Positions 1 through 8,638 of a DNA stretch of 64,000 bases are shown piece after piece. Every line of letters begins with the position of its first letter. Position 1 is the first letter of the stretch. The DNA is taken from the NCBI RefSeq assembly GCF_025685685.1, contig NZ_JAGSYH010000005.1, positions 1 to 64,000 of the forward strand, read 5' to 3'. The notes beneath the pieces were generated by a model, which saw nothing but the letters and a program-made list of their open reading frames with translations, did not search any database and was not told the DNA's origin. This stretch comes from Acidicapsa dinghuensis (lineage in GTDB: Bacteria; Acidobacteriota; Terriglobia; Terriglobales; Acidobacteriaceae). The position numbers were made by a program, and so were the translations under genes.

Positions 1-111
1 CTGCAGCCATGGACTCACTACTACAACCACGAAAGACCTCATGGTAGCCTCAACTACAACCCGCCCATCAGCCGCTCCGAGATACCGCTCGCCGATGGAA
101 CAACCTCTTGA
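1..111 (+). mobile_element. IS481-like transposase, C-terminal fragment (cut by window edge)
   Basis: Frame 1 is open from the first base to a TGA at 109-111. It encodes a 36-residue tail containing WTHYYNHERPHGSLNYNPPISR. The YN.ERPHGSL...PPISR pattern is the hallmark C-terminus of the integrase (rve/DDE) core of IS481-family and related transposases, which insert IS copies by cut-and-paste transposition. The rest of the gene must lie to the left of the window, so completeness cannot be judged. No terminal inverted repeat was recognised after the stop. The neighbouring bases from about 149 are an intergenic repeat, not an IS end. Confidence rests on this short but characteristic motif. Confidence 0.72.
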
Positions 112-148
112 GCTTCTACAGGCACCCGGCGACGCGGTTTCAGGGAAC

Positions 149-289
149 AGCAGATTCCCTTCGGGGATGACAGACCAGAAAAGCAAGGACAACTGCAAAA
201 ACAAAGGCTACGGCAGATCCTTCGCTTCTCCACCCCAGCGAACAAAACGCGTTCGCCGGAGACCCCGGTTCGCCCAGGATGACAACCTT
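149..289. repeat. Intergenic repeat, copy A
   Basis: First of three related intergenic segments in the window. It contains a near-palindromic block around CCCTTCGGGGATGACAGACC, an A-rich AAAAGCAA stretch, the phrase CAGATCCTTCGCTTCTCC, a GCGTTCGCCGG block and a closing CAGGATGACAA. Blocks are shared in the same order with copies at about 824-919 and 3640-3771. It lies just past the 3' end of the thioesterase gene. Open frames running through it are not credible genes. Confidence 0.75.
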
Positions 290-292
290 GAC

Positions 293-769
293 CTAGCTCT
301 GCAGTGTTGGTTCTTGTGTCTCGTCCTGTTTTTCTGTGCGATCCAACTTGGCTGCTTGCATTGCATCGCGAATTGCCTGTTCGTATTGCCTGGGCATTGG
401 GCATCTCTGCATGCTGTGAGTACAGACTACGTGGACAGTTTCTCCCTCGGCTAGCAACGTCGCGCTGCCGTCCGCTTCCTTGCGCGAGAGGCGGTAGGCG
501 AATTTGAGGACGGAGTTCTTCAGCAGCGTGGGGTCGGCTTCGATTTGGACGAGATCGTCATAGCGGGCAGGCGAACGGTAACGACAGCTGGCTTCGACGA
601 CAGGCAGGATGCAGTCATACTCGTCTTCCATCTGCTTGTAATCGAAGCCGAGGGCACGGAGTAACTCGACTCGGCCAATCTCAAACCAGACCAGATAGTT
701 GGCGTAGTAGACCACGTTCATCTGGTCAGTTTCGGCGTAGCGGACGCGCTGTTCGGAGACGATCGGCAT
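293..769 (-). CDS. acyl-CoA thioesterase, YbgC/FadM (4HBT hot-dog) family
   Basis: A 158-residue hot-dog-fold protein predicted to hydrolyse acyl-CoA (or acyl-ACP) thioesters in the cytoplasm. The N-terminus has the family signature RYAETDQMNVVYYANYLVWFE, with the catalytic Asp of the Y-x-E-T-D segment near residue 15 and the following V-Y-Y-A-N-Y helix, at the usual distance from the start. Length matches the YbgC family (130-160 residues). It is the last gene of the minus-strand run uppS-cdsA-dxr-rseP, but is separated from rseP by about 165 bases holding a repeat copy, so co-transcription is uncertain. The substrate cannot be read from sequence. Confidence 0.85.
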   Translation of the reverse strand: MPIVSEQRVRYAETDQMNVVYYANYLVWFEIGRVELLRALGFDYKQMEDEYDCILPVVEASCRYRSPARYDDLVQIEADPTLLKNSVLKFAYRLSRKEADGSATLLAEGETVHVVCTHSMQRCPMPRQYEQAIRDAMQAAKLDRTEKQDETQEPTLQS

Positions 770-823
770 AATTTGATTTTAAGTGCGAGGGATAAAGAGG
801 CTTAGTAGTGGTTGGCTGGCTGC

Positions 824-919
824 ATCAGGAAAAGCAGATCCCCTTCGGGGATGACAGACCAGAAAAGCAACAACAAAAACAAAAGTAGATCCTTCGCTCC
901 GCTCAAGGATGACAACTTA
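824..919. repeat. Intergenic repeat, copy B
   Basis: Second copy of the repeat, between the rseP stop and the thioesterase start. It shares AGCAGATCCCCTTCGGGG and GATGACAGACCAGAAAAGCAA with copy A, and the GATCCTTCGCTCC and AAGGATGACAACTT phrases with copies A and C. It is shorter than the others because the GCGTTCGCCGG block is missing. ATCCCC-TTC-GGGGAT can form a tight hairpin. Confidence 0.75.
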
Positions 920-935
920 CATCGTACGACGCACT

Positions 936-2351
936 TTACGGTTTGCCCTGGGTGAAGAGAGGCAGCTTGGAAATGTCGTTGAAGATGATGTAGACGGCGA
1001 AGACAACAATCATGACGAAGGCTACCTGGTAGACCCGTTCCTTGACCCGCATATCGATGTCGTGGCGCAGGATGCCTTCGATGATGAGAAAGAGAATCAT
1101 GCCTCCATCAAGGATGGGGAACGGCAGCAGGTTGAGGATGCCAAGGTTGAGACTGATGAAGGTCATGACCTTCAACTTGGCTTCCCAACCGGGAGTTTCC
1201 GCTGCTTCGCCGGTCTGGCGGGCTATGCCGATGGGACCGGAAAGCGTATTGATCGACATACGGTGCGTGACGATCCGGTGCAGCACCTGCAGGATCAGGG
1301 TCGAGTTTTGCCGGTTGAACTTGACTGCCGCGGCTACCGCCTTCGGGAACGGAAGCTGGACGATATGGAATGGAGGCCTTGATCCAGTGAATCCGATACG
1401 CCAGGCTGGCGGAGGGTTGGCGGTATCGTATGCGGGCTGAATGGCGATGGTTGAGAGTTTGCCCTGATGATCAACCTGCGCAGAGATCGGCGCGCCTTTG
1501 CGGAATTGCAGGTAGGAGATGACGGCTTCGGTGCTGTGGAAGGCGTGGCCGTCCAGGGTGATGAGCTGGTCGCCGGGTTGAATGCCTGCCTTTGCTGCAG
1601 GCGAGCCGGGATTGATGGAGACTACCTTGACGGGGTCGGGCTGGAAGACAGGGATGAAGCCAATCTCGTCGGGGGAGAAATCATCGTGTTTCAGCGCGTC
1701 TGGCAACGATAGCGTCAGAGGCAGTGTCTGACCGCCGCGCTCGACTTCCATGGATACCGTGTGCTCCTGGCCGAGGGACTGGAGGGCCAGAGCGGACTCT
1801 TCGTAGATCTGCTGATAGGTGGGATTGGCGTCATGCGAAAAGCTGACAATGCGATCACCCGGCTGCAGGCCCGCTTTGGCTGCGGGTGAATCGGGCACGA
1901 CCCAGTCGAGAGTGACGGCCTGATCTTCGTAGACAGGCACTTCATTGTGCAGCATGTAGAAACCGGTCATGAGGCCGATGGCGAGAACGAAGTTGGCGAC
2001 CGGTCCGGCAAGACCAATGATGATGCGCTGCCAGCGGGGATGCGAGGTAAGCGCGCCGGGATCGACCTTGTTGGCTTCGATGGCCTCGGCGTCCGCGCCT
2101 TGCAGCGACATGTTTTCGCCGGGCATGGACTCGCCGGTCATCTTGACGTAGCCGCCGAGCGGAGTGGCGGAGATGCAGTAATCGGTTTCGCCGATCTGGA
2201 TGCCGAAGAGACGCGGCGGGAAGCCGATGGAGAACTGCTCGACGCGGACACCGCAGAGCTTGGCTGCTACGAAGTGGCCGAACTCATGCACCAGGACCAT
2301 GATGCCGAGGACGATGAGTACTGAGATGGTATCGACGAGAAACGTGTGCAT
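936..2351 (-). CDS. rseP: RIP metalloprotease RseP (site-2 protease)
   Basis: A 471-residue inner-membrane zinc protease of family M50B. In other bacteria RseP cuts anti-sigma factors within the membrane and clears signal-peptide remnants. The active-site motif HEFGH is at residues 22-26 in the first transmembrane helix. Two PDZ domains follow, with the GDRI and GDQL carboxylate-binding-loop regions. The second zinc motif (N-L-L-P-F-P-I-L-D-G-G) is near residue 410, and a C-terminal helix completes the fold. Length fits the family (about 450). It sits directly downstream of dxr, the order found in many bacteria (uppS-cdsA-dxr-rseP). The partner anti-sigma factor is not in the window. Confidence 0.95.
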   Translation of the reverse strand: MHTFLVDTISVLIVLGIMVLVHEFGHFVAAKLCGVRVEQFSIGFPPRLFGIQIGETDYCISATPLGGYVKMTGESMPGENMSLQGADAEAIEANKVDPGALTSHPRWQRIIIGLAGPVANFVLAIGLMTGFYMLHNEVPVYEDQAVTLDWVVPDSPAAKAGLQPGDRIVSFSHDANPTYQQIYEESALALQSLGQEHTVSMEVERGGQTLPLTLSLPDALKHDDFSPDEIGFIPVFQPDPVKVVSINPGSPAAKAGIQPGDQLITLDGHAFHSTEAVISYLQFRKGAPISAQVDHQGKLSTIAIQPAYDTANPPPAWRIGFTGSRPPFHIVQLPFPKAVAAAVKFNRQNSTLILQVLHRIVTHRMSINTLSGPIGIARQTGEAAETPGWEAKLKVMTFISLNLGILNLLPFPILDGGMILFLIIEGILRHDIDMRVKERVYQVAFVMIVVFAVYIIFNDISKLPLFTQGKP

Positions 2352-2451
2352 AGATGCGCGTGCAAAACCTCAATGCTTCAATGGGCGGCCAAGGCAGAAC
2401 ATGACCTGAGGTATTTCTCCTGTCCGGCTGATGCAACTCAGGAGAAATACT

Positions 2452-3624
2452 TTACACGCGAGTGGCAGCTTGTTGGACTGCTTCGCGAGCCCGTTCACGC
2501 GCCTGGGAATCGGCTGCAAGCACCCCGGCGATTGTCTCCGGATGGCTTGTGGGAGTCCGTTCCAGCACCTCTTCTATTGTACGCGGGATTCCGTTAAACG
2601 GAATGCGGCGGTCGAGGAATGCTTCAACGGCGACCTCGTCGGCGGCGTTGAGAGCGATGGGGTGCTCTCCACCCTTTTGGGCGGCTTCGTAGGCGAGGCG
2701 CAGGCAGGGGAAGCGGGCGAAGTCGGGTTGCTCGAAATCGAGTTGCGAGAGCGCGGCGAGATTGAAAGTGAGATTGGAGGCCGGACGCTCGGGGTAGGCG
2801 AGGGCGTAGAGGATAGGCAGGCGCATATCGGTGACGGAGATTTGCGCGAGAATGGAGCCGTCTACGTATTCGACTAACGAGTGGACAGTAGATTGCGGAT
2901 GGACGGTGACGCGAACCTGCGACGGTGGTAAGTCGAAAAGGCGGCAGGCTTCGATGACTTCGAGGCCTTTGTTGAGCATGGTGGCCGAATCGATGGTGAT
3001 GCGGCGCCCCATGACCCAGGTGGGATGTTTGAGGGCCTGCTCGGGGGTGATGCAATCGAAGTCGGCAAGCGGGAGGCGGCGAAATGGGCCTCCGGAGGCG
3101 GTAAGCCAGATTTGCTTGACTTCAGCGGCGACGCCGACGCGCATGCACTGATGGATGGCATTGTGTTCTGAGTCGATGGGAAGCAGTGGGACGTTGCCTG
3201 CGCGGGCGGTACGGGTGAGGATTTCGCCTGCGGCTACCATGCACTCCTTGTTGGCAAGGCCGATGGGCTTGCCGGCGAGGATGGCTGCGTGGGTGGCTTC
3301 AAGGCCGGCTACGCCGACGATGGCTGAAACTACGAAATTCACGTCGGGATGGGTAGCACAGGCGACGCTCCCGCCTGAGCCCCAGAGGACTTCGGTATCG
3401 GTGATGCCTGCTGCACGGAGTCGCGATGCGAGTTCGGAGGCGAGCTCTTCAGTAGCCAGCGAGACGAGACGCGGATGCCAGCGGAGGGTCTGTTCGAAGG
3501 CGGAATCGATGTTGCGTCCAGCGGCGAGGGTGGCGACGGAGAAGCGGTCGGGATAGGACTCAACGATGGAGAGGGTGCTTTGGCCGATGGAGCCGGTGGA
3601 GCCGAGAATTGCTAGTCGTTTCAA
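2452..3624 (-). CDS. dxr: 1-deoxy-D-xylulose 5-phosphate reductoisomerase
   Basis: Converts DXP to 2-C-methyl-D-erythritol 4-phosphate with NADPH, the first committed step of the MEP isoprenoid pathway. The N-terminal Rossmann loop reads LGSTGSIGQS, and the metal-binding region reads LPIDSEHNAI. I place the start at the TTG at 3624: it is preceded by AGGA eight bases upstream, gives a 390-residue protein of normal length, and begins KRLAILGSTGSIG as expected. The frame stays open upstream to an ATG at 3717, but those 31 residues are encoded by intergenic repeat copy C and are almost certainly not translated. Neighbours cdsA and uppS also belong to lipid/isoprenoid metabolism. Confidence 0.95.
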   Translation of the reverse strand: MKRLAILGSTGSIGQSTLSIVESYPDRFSVATLAAGRNIDSAFEQTLRWHPRLVSLATEELASELASRLRAAGITDTEVLWGSGGSVACATHPDVNFVVSAIVGVAGLEATHAAILAGKPIGLANKECMVAAGEILTRTARAGNVPLLPIDSEHNAIHQCMRVGVAAEVKQIWLTASGGPFRRLPLADFDCITPEQALKHPTWVMGRRITIDSATMLNKGLEVIEACRLFDLPPSQVRVTVHPQSTVHSLVEYVDGSILAQISVTDMRLPILYALAYPERPASNLTFNLAALSQLDFEQPDFARFPCLRLAYEAAQKGGEHPIALNAADEVAVEAFLDRRIPFNGIPRTIEEVLERTPTSHPETIAGVLAADSQARERAREAVQQAATRV

Positions 3625-3639
3625 GAGGTGATCCTGTGG

Positions 3640-3771
3640 TGCATCCTGAAAAGCAGATCCTTCGCTTCTCCACCCCAACGAACGAAAAGCGCGTTCGCCG
3701 GGGACCCGGTTCTTCACCCCACGGACGAAGACCTGTCCGCGGGGATCCGGTTCACTCAGGATGACAACTTC
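3640..3771. repeat. Intergenic repeat, copy C
   Basis: Third copy of the repeat, between cdsA and dxr. It contains AGCAGATCCTTCGCTTCTCC and the GCGTTCGCCGGGGACCCGGTT block of copy A, then an extra degenerate unit (ACGGACGAAG, then GTCCGCGGGGATCCGGTT) and the closing CAGGATGACAACTT. The extra unit suggests internal duplication of the GC-rich block. Confidence 0.75.
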
Positions 3772-3816
3772 TATGGTATCTGGTTTAGCGCCGTAGATCG
3801 GGTCGAGACTTTTTGC

Positions 3817-4638
3817 TTAGAAGTGCTGGATGACCTGGGCGTACCAGAAGACTGGGGCGGCGAGCAGGAGGGCGTCGATACGGTCGAGAATGCCTCCGTG
3901 GCCGGGAAGGAGGGTACCGGAGTCTTTGACGCCAGCTGACCTCTTGAGGGCGGATTCGGCGAGGTCGCCTACCTGGGCCGCGATATTAACCAGGATGGCC
4001 ATGAGGAGCCAGTAGGCGATGGTGCCCGAGTAAACGAGGAAATGCAGTTCGCGATGAGCTAACTGGACGGAAAGAACCAGTAGAAGAGCGGTGACGATCA
4101 GGCTGCCTAAAATTGAACCGGCGGTGCCTTCCCAGGTTTTGTTGGGGCTCAGCCGCGGGGCGAGCTTGCGGCGGCCCCAGGCGCGGCCGATGTAAAGCGC
4201 TGCGATGTCTCCACACCAGACGGCGCACAGTAGGAAAACGAGCGCGGATTTACCCTCTTCGGAACTGCGGATGAAGGGCACGGCGATGAGCGTGAGCCCG
4301 GTGTAGATGAGGCAGAATATGGCAGCGGCAGAGCTGGAGAGGACTTCCGCTATGGGACAGGCAAAGGCGCAGTAGACAAGAAGTGCGAGCGAAAGGATGC
4401 CGACGGTGGTGAGGAGCTTATCTGGCCATTCGAAACTGACGAGAAATAGCAGACCAATGGAAAACACGACAGGGATGCGTGGAGGTTTTGCGCCGGTGTG
4501 CTGGGCGATGCCTAGAAATTCCCAGGCGGCCAGGATGGCGACTGCAGCGGTAGCGAGCGTGACTAGCCAGTCGGGCGCGAAGAAGACGAGAAGTATAACG
4601 AGGGGAATAAGTACGAGCGCTGTAAGAATTCTTTTCAT
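3817..4638 (-). CDS. cdsA: phosphatidate cytidylyltransferase
   Basis: A 273-residue integral membrane enzyme making CDP-diacylglycerol from phosphatidate and CTP, the branch point of phospholipid synthesis. It has about eight hydrophobic segments, the first starting at residue 4. The C-terminal CDS signature SALKRSAGVKDSGTLLPGHG is followed by GILDRID, containing the conserved K-R, K-D and D-R-x-D residues. Length is typical. It lies between uppS (64 bases upstream) and dxr in the canonical order, so an operon is likely, although the repeat copy separates it from dxr. Confidence 0.95.
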   Translation of the reverse strand: MKRILTALVLIPLVILLVFFAPDWLVTLATAAVAILAAWEFLGIAQHTGAKPPRIPVVFSIGLLFLVSFEWPDKLLTTVGILSLALLVYCAFACPIAEVLSSSAAAIFCLIYTGLTLIAVPFIRSSEEGKSALVFLLCAVWCGDIAALYIGRAWGRRKLAPRLSPNKTWEGTAGSILGSLIVTALLLVLSVQLAHRELHFLVYSGTIAYWLLMAILVNIAAQVGDLAESALKRSAGVKDSGTLLPGHGGILDRIDALLLAAPVFWYAQVIQHF

Positions 4639-4702
4639 GCCAAGGGTGAGGATACACCGCTGGGCTGCGATTTCCCTGCTCTAACTGTTTGCATAGCGCG
4701 AG

Positions 4703-5572
<870 letters not shown>

Positions 5573-5770
5573 GCTTTCTGCGCGCAATGCATGGTTGGCG
5601 CCACAAAGCAGACAACTTCGACGCTAGCACATGCGCCTTGCCATCGCAATTCAAGATCGATCGCGCGGAGCGTATGGGACTCACAGATCGAGACGGAGCC
5701 GGCGGCACAACGACTTCAGTAGGTGCTGCGCCGCCGCCTTGGAGAAGACGGATCAGTTACAAATCGTGTG

Positions 5771-6343
5771 TTACGCGGTACGCCGCTTGCCCAGCGCCTG
5801 CTCACGCGCAGCTTCCCGGGCGCGGTCCCGCACCTGATTCAGGAGCAAGGAGCGCTGCAATGGCTCGAGCCGGGGCAGATACTGAGCAATCTCGGCCAGA
5901 AACGGATCGGCGAGAATTTGCGCTGTCTCTTCCTCGCGACGGCCGCGACCATCGCGCACCAGATGGCAGATATCGACTTCAAGGGCGTAGGCGAGGCGCT
6001 CCAACGAACCCAGTGTCGGAATAGCCTTGCCGTTTTCGATCTTGGAGATATAGGTGCGAGGCACCTGCATACGGCTGGCAAGCTGCCGCTGGCTGAGATG
6101 GCGCGCCTTGCGAATCTCCTTGACCTGTGAGGCCACGCGAAGACCAGCGTCGGATTCCTCGGAATCGGAATCAACCGCTGGCACCATGGCGATGGGGGCG
6201 GGAGCTTCTTCCATGTCGAGCGCCTTGTGGCAGCGCCGGCACATGGAGTTGCTGGTTCGGAACTGCACCAGCTGGCAGTGTTCGCAGCGCAATACTTCGC
6301 GTGCAGGCATGGTTAGAGGCATCGTCACCACTGTCGTTGCCAT
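5771..6343 (-). CDS. zinc-ribbon/XRE-type transcriptional regulator
   Basis: A putative DNA-binding regulator of about 190 residues. Near the N-terminus a CxxC...CxxC knuckle (CEHCQ ... CRRCH) suggests a small zinc ribbon. An acidic linker follows, and then a clear XRE/Cro helix-turn-helix (VKEIRKARHLSQRQLASRMQ, then VPRTYISKIENGKAIPTLGSLERLA). The C-terminal 60 residues are charged and helical, without recognised function. The start is uncertain: ATG at 6343 is used, and an upstream ATG at 6415 would add 24 residues. The gene precedes uppS on the same strand but is 198 bases away. The target is unknown. Confidence 0.8.
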   Translation of the reverse strand: MATTVVTMPLTMPAREVLRCEHCQLVQFRTSNSMCRRCHKALDMEEAPAPIAMVPAVDSDSEESDAGLRVASQVKEIRKARHLSQRQLASRMQVPRTYISKIENGKAIPTLGSLERLAYALEVDICHLVRDGRGRREEETAQILADPFLAEIAQYLPRLEPLQRSLLLNQVRDRAREAAREQALGKRRTA

Positions 6344-6664
6344 AGATTGCTGCGGAGAGCCAGAGCAGGGCTTCCGTTGGCGAATCAACCCTTCTCTCGC
6401 TCCCCACTCAGGCATATACCCGACATAGAAAACAGGAGAAGTGACTTTTCCGCCGCGTCAAGTGTTACTTTCCGCCTGTTGAACCATAATTGTCAAGTGA
6501 AAAACTCGGGTCATATCGGAAAAACCGGCAAGAAACCTGAAGAAAACCAAAGAAACACGAACCATAAGCTGCAACATGGCGGTTTTTGAGACACTTACAG
6601 CGAGCCGACATGACTGATAACGCGCATGCCCCCTTACAGAAACGCATCACGACGCTTCGGTAAG

Positions 6665-7279
6665 ATGGAGGCCATGAGCAGCAACGGGTTTGACCGCAGC
6701 GCCGCCTGGGCGTTGCTGACGGAATGGACGCAGGGCGAGAGTTTGCGGAAGCATGCCCTTGGTGTAGAGACCTGCGTAGTGGCCTACGGAAATGCCGAGG
6801 CTGACCGGCTGGGCTTGGAGGAAAGCGATCCGGAACGCGGCGAACTGCTGGACCTGTACGCCACCACTGCTCTGCTCCACGATTTCGATTATGAGAAACA
6901 TCCCTCACTCGAAGAGCACCCGTTTGTTGGGGTACGCGAGCTCGAGCGGCTTGGCTGGCCGGAGAGTCTGCGCCGGGCGATCCTCGGGCATGCCACGTAT
7001 TCAGGTGTGCCACGCGATACCTATCTGGCGAAGGTGTTATTCGCGTGCGATGAATTATCGGGCTTTCTGACGGCGTGCGCTTTGGTGAAACCTTCAAAGG
7101 CTATCGCTGACGTAGAGCCTGCGAATGTCCGGAAGAAACTGAAGGACAAGGCTTTTGCCCGCGGCGTGAACCGGCAGGATGTGATTCAGGGAGCAGAAGA
7201 GCTTGGTGTCGATCTGGACGCGCATATCGCTTTTTGCCTGGCGGCGATGCAGAGGCGGGCGGATTTGCTGGGACTGTAG
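6665..7279 (+). CDS. HD-domain phosphohydrolase family protein
   Basis: About 204 residues with the arrangement of small HD/HDIG hydrolases: H in RKHALGVE, then the metal-binding L-L-H-D-F-D-Y motif, then GHATYSGVP and F-A-C-D-E-L-S-G-F with the distal Asp. These enzymes are metal-dependent phosphohydrolases, often acting on nucleotides; the substrate here is not known. The start may be the ATG at 6665 or the one three codons later at 6674. The frame upstream of these is open but has no support. Monocistronic, facing a convergent gene across a 13-bp hairpin. Confidence 0.82.
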   Translation: MEAMSSNGFDRSAAWALLTEWTQGESLRKHALGVETCVVAYGNAEADRLGLEESDPERGELLDLYATTALLHDFDYEKHPSLEEHPFVGVRELERLGWPESLRRAILGHATYSGVPRDTYLAKVLFACDELSGFLTACALVKPSKAIADVEPANVRKKLKDKAFARGVNRQDVIQGAEELGVDLDAHIAFCLAAMQRRADLLGL

Positions 7280-7289
7280 CTTTGTGGGT

Positions 7290-7328
7290 GTCGCGGATGC
7301 ACTGCTGCCAGCAACGTGCATCCGCGAC
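7290..7328. terminator. long perfect hairpin between convergent genes (possible bidirectional terminator)
   Basis: GTCGCGGATGCAC (7290-7302) and GTGCATCCGCGAC (7316-7328) form a perfect 13-bp stem. The 13-base loop TGCTGCCAGCAAC can itself fold. It fills the 53-base gap between the stops of two convergent genes. No T-run follows on either strand, so it would act as a Rho-assisted or structural 3' end rather than a classical intrinsic terminator. Confidence 0.5.
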
Positions 7329-7332
7329 GATT

Positions 7333-7824
7333 TCAGAGACAGTACATAGAACGGAATTGGTTGAGAGATATCTGGTCGAAGTGCTGACCGGTATCAGAAG
7401 TTTCCGCATTCACCCAGGCTTCATGCTCGATCTCTTCGCGAGTCTTCGTAGAGACAGGGGTATTGTTCCAGTAATTCTGGGCTAATTCGGAAAAAGCCTC
7501 CCAGTTGTTCGCGATGAGAGTGAGAATTTCGTTTTTCGCAGGAAGCGGTAGACTGCCGAGCTTATCCGCATTCGCAAAGTCTGAAATTTGCGTGTAATCT
7601 GTCGCGCTCTTATTTAGCGTGTCGAATTTGGGAATATTCGAGGTCGCGCGCGCGTACTGGACCGTTCGAATGTAGATCGGGTATCCGGTCAGATGGCCGG
7701 AGTGCAATTCGAAATCGTAATCATCGCGGGTTTGCCATCTTTCGACGTCATCGAGAGTTTCTCTTTTGATGTATCCGGTGACCACAGGGTCGTCTTCCTG
7801 AAATTTGAAAAGTATTGCCGGCAC
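7333..7824 (-). CDS. hypothetical protein
   Basis: A 163-residue soluble-looking protein without signal peptide or membrane segment; not recognised. It is acidic and rich in aromatic residues (W, Y, F), with a segment WEAFSELAQNYWNN and a C-terminus ending RSMYCL. The start is a GTG at 7824 with an excellent AGGAGG nine bases upstream, which supports that the gene is real. It stands alone and is convergent with the HD hydrolase. It could be an accessory or lineage-restricted gene. Confidence 0.62.
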   Translation of the reverse strand: MPAILFKFQEDDPVVTGYIKRETLDDVERWQTRDDYDFELHSGHLTGYPIYIRTVQYARATSNIPKFDTLNKSATDYTQISDFANADKLGSLPLPAKNEILTLIANNWEAFSELAQNYWNNTPVSTKTREEIEHEAWVNAETSDTGQHFDQISLNQFRSMYCL

Positions 7825-8002
7825 AGTGTGATCCCTCCTCGAAATAAGGTGTGGTGGATGGTGTTTTCGGGCGATTGCGCGTTGCGGCAGGGGGAGAGTG
7901 GCAGGCCGAGCAGAAATCCCCCCTTAGTTTCCCACCGATGGTTGTGTTTATACCCACTTAGGGGCATTGAGGGCATTCGAAAGTAACCTTACTCTCTGAG
8001 AC

Positions 8003-8491
8003 ATGAACCAGATTGCGACAACGATGCCTGAGGCCCGTCACCGCAAAACCAAGAAAAATATACACGCGGCCAGCTCTCAATCCGCTGTTCAAACAGCTCA
8101 AGAACCGAAACAGCAAGCAGTAAAGAAAGAAAAATCAAAAGACAAAAAGAAGCCGGGTGCGTTTCTCGTTGCATTCTGGCCAATTGCCGTGGGCCTGTTC
8201 CTCGCAGGCTTTGCGCAGGAATGGTATGCGATGGCAACGCAGGCAGGCATCTGGGCGCTGCGGCTGACGTTTCCCTACGCTACGCTGGTCTCGCAGCCCG
8301 CCTTTGGCCTGGATGTTCATGGAGCGGCTCACTGGTCGCACCTGATGGTCCTGGGGCAGCTTCCACTCGATGGCGTGTTCATGACACTGTTGCTGGCGCG
8401 CGGCAAGGGGCTGCAATCGGCCATCGCACAGATGCTGCTGGTGCATGGTGTGTGCATATTGGTGCTGTGGCTGCTGACGTTCGCGGGGTAA
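8003..8491 (+). CDS. hypothetical membrane protein
   Basis: 162 residues. The first 50 are hydrophilic and very Lys/Gln rich (KKEKSKDKKKPG), probably a cytoplasmic tail. About three hydrophobic segments follow: around 53-75 (LVAFWPIAVGLFLAGF), 108-130 (VLGQLPLDGVFMTLLLA) and 138-160 (AQMLLVHGVCILVLWLLTF). No family recognised. A clear intrinsic terminator follows 40 bases after the stop, so this is a single-gene unit. Confidence 0.65.
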   Translation: MNQIATTMPEARHRKTKKNIHAASSQSAVQTAQEPKQQAVKKEKSKDKKKPGAFLVAFWPIAVGLFLAGFAQEWYAMATQAGIWALRLTFPYATLVSQPAFGLDVHGAAHWSHLMVLGQLPLDGVFMTLLLARGKGLQSAIAQMLLVHGVCILVLWLLTFAG

Positions 8492-8530
8492 TTAGATTCG
8501 ATTCGCCCACCTGGGGAGGGGCTTATTTGA

Positions 8531-8557
8531 GGCGGCGACATCAGTCGCCGCCTTTTT
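8531..8557 (+). terminator. intrinsic terminator
   Basis: GGCGGCGAC (8531-8539), loop ATCA, GTCGCCGCC (8544-8552), then TTTTTG: a perfect 9-bp GC-rich stem with a T-tract, placed just after the membrane-protein gene that ends at 8491. Confidence 0.9.
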
Positions 8558-8638
8558 GTTCTTTGGCACATCAACATAGGTGAAGGCGGAACGAAACAAA
8601 GTTAGGCTATGATGGTTCGTTGCCAGGAGGCGTTTGTC

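Noticed and set aside
41..454. 137-residue plus-strand frame at the left end
   Set aside because: It runs through the transposase tail in another frame, intergenic repeat A and the antisense of the thioesterase gene; no ribosome-binding site or motif.
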